DNA from: Pasteurella bettyae CCUG 2042
Lineage (GTDB): Bacteria; Pseudomonadota; Gammaproteobacteria; Enterobacterales; Pasteurellaceae
Length of the DNA: 64,000 bases
Assembly (NCBI RefSeq): GCF_000262245.1
Contig: NZ_AJSX01000030.1
Span: 113,269 to 177,268 of the forward strand
Direction of reading: 5' to 3'
Under the pieces are notes generated by a model, which worked only from the letters and a program-made list of their open reading frames with translations, was not told the origin of the DNA and made no database searches. Below are positions 59,039 through 64,000 of this stretch, one piece after another. The position numbers were made by a program, and so were the translations under genes. Position 1 is the stretch's first letter. Each line of letters begins with the position of its first letter.

Positions 59039-60406
59039 TTAGAGTAAATTACTTAAGAAAATGACAATAATAATCACTGGAACAACATATTTAACATAGT
59101 TAAACCAAATATTAGTAAATGTTGAATTAGGCGAGTCAGAAAGTTCTTCTTTAGCTTTATCTTTTAATACAAAACCTACGAAAATTGCACAGCCTAATGC
59201 AGTGAGTAGGAATAAAATATTACCACTCACAAAATCGAATGCATCAAAAATACTTTTTCCTGATAGTCTAATATTGCTCCAAATGTTATCACCTAAAATA
59301 GATGGAATATTCCCAAATACAAAGATAAAACCTAAAGTTAGAGCAATTGCTTTGCTACGACGCATTTTTAATTTTTCTTGTAAAGCAGTAATGATAACTT
59401 CATAGATAGTAAGTGAAGTAGTTAATGCGGCAATTAATAATAAAGAGAAGAAAATAATTGCAAAGAAAGTGCCTGCCCATAAGTGGGAAAAGACAATAGG
59501 TAAACTTTGGAAAACTAATGTTGGCCCTGCGTTAGGTGCAATTCCAAAACTAAATAAGGATGGAAAGATCATAAAACCAGCAAGTACGGCAATAATAGTA
59601 TTAGTGAAACCAGTAATAATTGCAGTTTGAACTAGGTTTTCTTCTTTGCTTAAATAACTAGAGAGCGTAATTAATACACCAAATCCAAGGCTTAAAGCAA
59701 AGAAAACTTGACCTAATACCATAATAAAAAGTTTAGCCGTAATTTTTGAAAAATCAGGTTTTAAATAATAAATTATGCCTTCCATTGCACCAGGTAATGT
59801 GACATTACGAATAACCATGCCAATGAGAAAAATGAATAGTAAAGGCATGAGATATTTTACGGAGCGTTCAATTCCACCAATAATGCCTTTTGCTAAAATA
59901 AAATAGTTAATGGCAACAAAGCTAAATGTATAAAGGGCAATTTGCATTGGGCTATTACCAATGCTTGAATCATAGAATGCTTTGGCGGTATCTTTAGTAA
60001 TTGGCATTGAAATATCAAGTGTGCCAGTCAGCAAGCTAATAATATAATTTATTACCCAGCCGCCTAATACCATGTAATAAGCCATAATACCAAAGGCACC
60101 GAGTAAGCCCATGTAACCTATAATTTTCCAATATTTAGAAATATTTTTATCTTGTAATTTATCACCAAAAGCATCAATAGAGTTGACACGTAAGCGACGA
60201 CCAATAACATTTTCAACTAATATCATGGGAATGCCAATTAAGATCATGGCAACACAGAATAACAAAACATAAGCTCCACCACCATTTTCACCGACTAAAT
60301 AAGGAAAACGCCAAGTGGCACCAAAGCCAACCGTTGCTCCTGCAACAGTCATGATATAGGTGAGTTTGCTCGACCATGTTTGTCTTTCAGTTGTTTTTGT
60401 TGTCAT
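59039..60406 (-). CDS. Sodium-dependent NSS-family transporter
   Basis: The product has 455 residues from the ATG at 60406, with GGAA about 10 bases upstream; in-frame starts exist at 60418 and 60433. Helix 1 has the NSS fingerprint (VGATWRFPYLVGENGGGAY-like GFGATWRFPYLVGE), followed by GIPMILVENVIG. About 11-12 helices, shorter than eukaryotic members. It imports an amino acid or amine with Na+; substrate unknown. It is a single gene. An AT-rich inverted repeat (about 58980-59022) may terminate it. Confidence 0.9.
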   Translation of the reverse strand: MTTKTTERQTWSSKLTYIMTVAGATVGFGATWRFPYLVGENGGGAYVLLFCVAMILIGIPMILVENVIGRRLRVNSIDAFGDKLQDKNISKYWKIIGYMGLLGAFGIMAYYMVLGGWVINYIISLLTGTLDISMPITKDTAKAFYDSSIGNSPMQIALYTFSFVAINYFILAKGIIGGIERSVKYLMPLLFIFLIGMVIRNVTLPGAMEGIIYYLKPDFSKITAKLFIMVLGQVFFALSLGFGVLITLSSYLSKEENLVQTAIITGFTNTIIAVLAGFMIFPSLFSFGIAPNAGPTLVFQSLPIVFSHLWAGTFFAIIFFSLLLIAALTTSLTIYEVIITALQEKLKMRRSKAIALTLGFIFVFGNIPSILGDNIWSNIRLSGKSIFDAFDFVSGNILFLLTALGCAIFVGFVLKDKAKEELSDSPNSTFTNIWFNYVKYVVPVIIIVIFLSNLL

Positions 60407-60606
60407 TGTTGGTTCCATGTTTGTATAAATCAATTCGATTTTATAAATGACTTTAAGTTTAAGAAAGGGGCTTAAAATCTAGATTAAGTACTCGATAAAT
60501 ATCGAAAAAGGGGATTATTCTATCTTATTTTTTTATTTTTTTGTAGATGAATAAAAAATAATAGAGAAAAAATTTAATAAATATTTATATTTACTATATT
60601 ACATAT

Positions 60607-60633
60607 AAAAAAAGATGCGGTTAGACATCTTTT
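60607..60633 (-). terminator. Intrinsic terminator of the rnf-nth operon
   Basis: AAAGATG (60611-60617) pairs with CATCTTT (60626-60632). A-residues at 60607-60613 give a T run on the minus strand. Confidence 0.78.
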
Positions 60634-60639
60634 ATTTAA

Positions 60640-61275
60640 TTAAATATCAGTTTTATTTTTGTATTCACAGAGATCTTCAATGAGACAAGAACCACATCGG
60701 GGCTTACGAGCAATACAAGTATAACGACCAAATAAAATTAACCAGTGATGAACATCCATTTTAAATTCATCCGGAACCACTTTATTAAGTTTTTCTTCTA
60801 CTTCTAATACATCTTTACCTGGTGCAAAACCAGTACGATTGGACACACGGAAAATATGTGTATCAACTGCGATAGTAGGATGCCCGAAAGCAGTATTTAA
60901 TACCACATTAGCCGTTTTACGCCCAACTCCAGCAAGGGCTTCTAAGGCTTCACGATTTTCAGGTACTTGGCTGTGATGTTTTTCAATTAAAGTGCGGCAT
61001 GTTTTTATAATATTTTCTGCTTTAGCGTTATAAAGCCCAATAGTTTTAATATATTCTTTCAGTCCATCTACGCCTAAAGCTAAAATATCCTCAGGAGTAT
61101 TCGCTACTGAAAATAATTTATCGGTGGCTTTATTAACACCTTTATCTGTTGCTTGTGCGGATAAAATAACAGCAACTAACAACTCAAAAGGTGAACTATA
61201 ATTGAGTTCTGTAGTTGGCTTTGCGTTTTCTGCTCTTAAGCGAGTAAGAATTTCAATTCGTTTGGCTTGGTTCAT
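60640..61275 (-). CDS. nth: Endonuclease III
   Basis: The product has 211 residues (same as E. coli). The helix-hairpin-helix is [18 protein letters not shown] with the catalytic Lys (near residue 120). The catalytic Asp is in [11 protein letters not shown], and the C-terminal 4Fe-4S site is [17 protein letters not shown]. It excises oxidised pyrimidines and cuts abasic sites. It is the last gene of the rnf operon, overlapping rnfE by 4 bp. Confidence 0.98.
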   Translation of the reverse strand: MNQAKRIEILTRLRAENAKPTTELNYSSPFELLVAVILSAQATDKGVNKATDKLFSVANTPEDILALGVDGLKEYIKTIGLYNAKAENIIKTCRTLIEKHHSQVPENREALEALAGVGRKTANVVLNTAFGHPTIAVDTHIFRVSNRTGFAPGKDVLEVEEKLNKVVPDEFKMDVHHWLILFGRYTCIARKPRCGSCLIEDLCEYKNKTDI

Positions 61276-61985
61276 TTTTTACGATTCTCTATCATATTTT
61301 TTAAGGCTAACATTAATGCTAAACCAAGAAATGCTCCAGGCGGAAGAATGGCTAAAAGTAAGTTATTGTCATTTTGGAAGAATTCAATGCGTAATGATTT
61401 AGCCCAACTGCCAAATAATTGATCGAGACCATCAAATAAGGTTCCATTACCTAAAATCTCACGTAATGAACCTAATACAAATAAACTTAATGTCATCCCT
61501 AATCCCATAGAAAATCCATCAAATATAGAATGTAATAATGAGTTTTTGGAAGCAAAAGCTTCTGCCCGCCCAATAACGATACAGTTTGTGACAATGAGAG
61601 GAATGAAGATTCCTAAAGATTGATAAAGGGTATAGGTATAAGCATTCATTAATAGTTGCACTACAGTGACAGTAGTTGCAATGATCATCACATAAATAGG
61701 AATTCGAATTTCATGTGGAATTTGTTTACGGAAAATAGAAATCATTGCATTGGTACAAATCAATACAAACATTGTTGCTAAACCTAGCCCTAACGCATTA
61801 GTCGCACTGCTTGATACAGCTAATAGTGGGCATAAGCCTAATAACTGAACTAATGTTGGGTTATTATTCCAAATACCTTGTTTGAATAGATTTGCCCATA
61901 GCCCTTTTTCTTCTGTTTTGACTACCGCAGTTTTAGTTTCTGAGGTTTCCAAAGTGCGGTCAATTTGTTGAGAATTTTCTGTCAT
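61272..61985 (-). CDS. rnfE: Rnf electron transport complex subunit E
   Basis: This 237-residue membrane protein has six helices. Motifs are [30 protein letters not shown], containing the Cys that helps bind the buried iron-sulfur centre, and [18 protein letters not shown] nonconserved ~30-residue N-terminal extension ([19 protein letters not shown]) carries an uptake core (near 61950). It is part of the ferredoxin:NAD oxidoreductase. Confidence 0.96.
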   Translation of the reverse strand: MTENSQQIDRTLETSETKTAVVKTEEKGLWANLFKQGIWNNNPTLVQLLGLCPLLAVSSSATNALGLGLATMFVLICTNAMISIFRKQIPHEIRIPIYVMIIATTVTVVQLLMNAYTYTLYQSLGIFIPLIVTNCIVIGRAEAFASKNSLLHSIFDGFSMGLGMTLSLFVLGSLREILGNGTLFDGLDQLFGSWAKSLRIEFFQNDNNLLLAILPPGAFLGLALMLALKNMIENRKK

Positions 61986-62003
61986 TTTGATCTCTTTGAA
62001 AAA

Positions 62004-62612
62004 CTAATTGCATGTTGGATATTGTTCAAAATTACTACTTTTTAACATTAATAATGCTGAACGTTTTACTTGATTTATCAATGCGCGAGGAGTAATCGTT
62101 GCTCCTGCAAATTGATCAAATTTACCACCATCTTTTTTTACTGCCCATTCAGCTTGATTATTTTCAGTAATATGTTGATTCGTTAGGCTTAAAATCCAAT
62201 TGGAAATACGTAAATCAATTTTATCACCAAGACCTGGGGTTTCATGATGTTCAATTGTTCGCACGCCTAAAACCTCACCTGAAGGAGTCAAACCCACTAA
62301 AATACGAATATCACCAGAATATCCATCATGAGCAACGGTTTCAAAAGCATAAGCCGTAATTTGTTGATTTTTTTTGGCTAAATAAATTTTATGAATATCA
62401 GGCAACGCGGATTTTATACAACTTTGCACTAAATTATTATCAAAGTAATTTTGAGGAATTACTTCTAATAATAATTTTCGTTGATTTTCACTGATTACTG
62501 AATCAATTTTATCTTTAGTAACGAAATATACGCCTGCAGATACTAGGGTACAAATCACTGCAACCAGTGCCAGAAGAAGACCATATCGAAAGGTTACAAC
62601 AGCTATTTTCAT
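62004..62612 (-). CDS. rnfG: Rnf electron transport complex subunit G
   Basis: The product has 202 residues. An N-terminal anchor (residues 7-30) precedes a periplasmic FMN-binding domain. The covalent FMN threonine is in FAGATITPRALI (SGAT-type motif). ETPGLGDKID is also characteristic. It relays electrons between RnfD/C and other subunits on the outer face of the inner membrane. Confidence 0.96.
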   Translation of the reverse strand: MKIAVVTFRYGLLLALVAVICTLVSAGVYFVTKDKIDSVISENQRKLLLEVIPQNYFDNNLVQSCIKSALPDIHKIYLAKKNQQITAYAFETVAHDGYSGDIRILVGLTPSGEVLGVRTIEHHETPGLGDKIDLRISNWILSLTNQHITENNQAEWAVKKDGGKFDQFAGATITPRALINQVKRSALLMLKSSNFEQYPTCN

Positions 62613-62621
62613 GATGTTTCC

Positions 62622-63680
62622 TTATTTTCTATTAAAATGGCCAGATACACGAGGGCGAGTATATTGGTCGATTAATGGCACACAAATATTGGCTAATAAA
62701 ATAGCAAATGCCACACCATCAGGATATCCACCGTAAAAACGGATAAGGCAGAGTAGTAAACCTACTAATACGCCAAAGATTAATTTACCTTTATGGGTAA
62801 TGGAGGCTGTAACAGGATCAGTCGCAATAAAGAATGCACAGAACATGGTTGCACCACTAAATAATTGCCATAAGGGTGATGGCATATTATGACCAAATAT
62901 CCAAGCACAACTAGAGAAAATGAACACTGTCGCCAATAAAGCCACAGGAATATGCCAATGAATAATTTTTTTCCAAATAAGGAATAAACCACCTAGTAAG
63001 AATGCCAAATTCACTTGGAACCAACCTAAACCAGCGAAAATAGATTGAGTAAATAATGGTGATTGGTTAATTTCAGTTAAACTTTGATGAGATTTTAAAC
63101 CTGTTTTCACCGTGTCTAATGGCGTGGCTGAGGTAATGCCATCAATAGAAGCTGCCAGTTGATGCAAACTAAAACCATCTGAGCTTACTTGAGTAAAAAT
63201 CAAAGAATAAGCATCAATAATTGTGGGTGGCTCTTGTAATAATGATACAGGAGGCATCCAATTTGTCATTTGTACAGGGAAGGATATTAATAATACGACA
63301 TAGCCTACCATCGCAGGATTAAATAGATTTTGACCTAATCCTCCATACACATGTTTACCAAGAATAACTGCACAAAATATCCCAATCAAAATAATCCAAT
63401 AAGGCGCATAAGGAGGGATTGCCATAGCCAAAATAAGGGCCGTTAAAGTGACACTAAAATCCGATACATAAAATAACTTTGACTTTTTGCGGAGAAGAGT
63501 AACGATAAATTCAAGTAAAAGTGCAAAGCTGATAGCTAATGTTACTTGGATAAGCACGCCAAAGCCGAAGTAGTGAATTTGCATAAATAATGCTGGAAGC
63601 ATAGCTAAGATTACCCAAAGCATAATACGTGCTGTGAGTTTTCCTGAATGGCTATGTGGAGAACTTGCTATTTTAAACAT
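62622..63680 (-). CDS. rnfD: Rnf electron transport complex subunit D
   Basis: This 352-residue protein has about nine helices. The covalent FMN threonine is in [35 protein letters not shown] and [19 protein letters not shown] match the RnfD/NqrB family. It binds FMN and likely carries the ion translocation path. It starts 17 bp after rnfC. Confidence 0.96.
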   Translation of the reverse strand: MFKIASSPHSHSGKLTARIMLWVILAMLPALFMQIHYFGFGVLIQVTLAISFALLLEFIVTLLRKKSKLFYVSDFSVTLTALILAMAIPPYAPYWIILIGIFCAVILGKHVYGGLGQNLFNPAMVGYVVLLISFPVQMTNWMPPVSLLQEPPTIIDAYSLIFTQVSSDGFSLHQLAASIDGITSATPLDTVKTGLKSHQSLTEINQSPLFTQSIFAGLGWFQVNLAFLLGGLFLIWKKIIHWHIPVALLATVFIFSSCAWIFGHNMPSPLWQLFSGATMFCAFFIATDPVTASITHKGKLIFGVLVGLLLCLIRFYGGYPDGVAFAILLANICVPLIDQYTRPRVSGHFNRK

Positions 63681-63697
63681 ATTGATAGCACCTTAAA

Positions 63698-64000
63698 TTA
63701 TTCTGTTTTATTTACTTGTTGTTGAGCTAATTTTTTCGCTTTAGCTCGAGCAATCGCAGCAGCAATTGCCGCTTTTTTAGGATCCGTTTCTGCTGATTCA
63801 GTAGCCGTAGAAATTTCTGTATTTTGTGCCGCAGTTTGGGAGACTTCTGATTGCTCATTAGCGCCTTGAGTCGCCTGTTTTTTCGCTTTAGCACGGGCAA
63901 TGGCAGCAATCGCCGCTTTTTTAGGATCCATTTCTGTTGATTCAGTAGCCGCAGAAATTTCTGTATTTTGCACCGCAGTTTGGGAGACTTCTGATTGCTC
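63698..64000 (-). CDS. rnfC: Rnf electron transport complex subunit C, C-terminal tail (partial)
   Basis: The frame is open from the window end to a stop at 63698, so only the last 101 residues are seen. They are an Ala/Lys/Glu-rich tail with two long repeats (see repeat feature), as in other RnfC/RsxC proteins of gamma-proteobacteria. The iron-sulfur and FMN/NADH-binding part lies beyond the window. Identification rests on the repeat type and on the rnfC-D-G-E-nth order. Confidence 0.88.
   Translation of the reverse strand, partial: EQSEVSQTAVQNTEISAATESTEMDPKKAAIAAIARAKAKKQATQGANEQSEVSQTAAQNTEISTATESAETDPKKAAIAAAIARAKAKKLAQQQVNKTE
63731..64000 (-). repeat. Tandem repeats of ~144 bp in rnfC
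   Basis: Two units start at 64000 and at 63856 on the minus strand. Both read EQSEVSQTA, then [19 protein letters not shown] and IARAKAKK. The first unit is 48 residues long. The second has one extra Ala (IAAAIA) and then diverges to the stop. More units may lie beyond the edge. DNA identity is high, so copy number may vary between strains. Confidence 0.85.

Noticed and set aside
60485..60502. Palindrome-like TCGATAAATATCGA upstream of the NSS transporter
   Set aside because: Short, AT-rich and imperfect; expected by chance at this base composition.

Overview
The window looks like a chromosomal segment of a low-GC member of the Pasteurellaceae. The main evidence is more than thirty copies of the Hin-type DNA uptake signal core AAGTGCGGT, many of them paired as inverted repeats after genes. 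Typical gene blocks agree: hel encoding lipoprotein e(P4), rnf-nth, rbsDACBKR, nrdR-ribD-degS and slt-trpR-mtgA. I cannot name the species from the sequence alone.

Layout, left to right. Positions 1-1.5 kb hold the end of an integrative element: a P4-type tyrosine recombinase cut by the window edge, next to tRNA-Leu(GAG), followed by secG and topB. Positions 4.1-8.9 kb hold a two-gene cytoplasmic formate dehydrogenase-like complex behind a near-perfect FNR box. Positions 8.9-13 kb hold ydfG, mtgA, trpR (with a trp operator) and slt. Positions 13-18.5 kb hold tgt, yajC, secD and secF, interrupted by three small genes (Excalibur, HHE and TusA-like proteins). dcuC and queA follow. holC and valS flank an AT-rich membrane-protein gene, and valS is followed by a decayed DUF3883 gene. 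An aldehyde dehydrogenase gene with a CRP-like site then leads into about 1 kb of non-coding DNA before nagC. This non-coding stretch has a CRP site, an extended -10 promoter, a well-structured candidate small RNA and an intrinsic terminator.

Positions 30.2-30.7 kb hold a Met-Leu-Gln-Gln tRNA operon. It is followed by an AEC transporter, a DUF441 protein, hel and hrpA. Positions 37.5-43.5 kb hold the ribose operon in reverse orientation, with an RbsR palindrome, a CRP site and an intercistronic hairpin after rbsB. Next are tyrP, a PFL/DUF711 plus ACT pair, a DASS anion symporter, and nrdR-ribD-degS. Positions 51.2-55.5 kb hold a Pho-box-controlled cluster: alkaline phosphatase, a DUF3299 protein, and an ABC ATPase with its permease. 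The alkaline phosphatase reading frame is broken by one missing A directly after its natural start codon. The window closes with hemL, wecA-wzzE, an NSS transporter, and nth-rnfE-rnfG-rnfD plus the repeat-rich tail of rnfC.

The metabolic picture is of a facultative, fermentative commensal or pathogen. It would oxidise formate, exchange C4-dicarboxylates (DcuC), use ribose under catabolite control, scavenge phosphate and nucleotides (PhoA, e(P4)), and drive Na+/H+-linked ferredoxin:NAD electron transfer (Rnf). The points most worth a second look are the candidate RNA locus before nagC, the alkaline phosphatase frameshift with its metal-transport-like neighbours, the formate dehydrogenase architecture, and the DUF3883 pseudogene.
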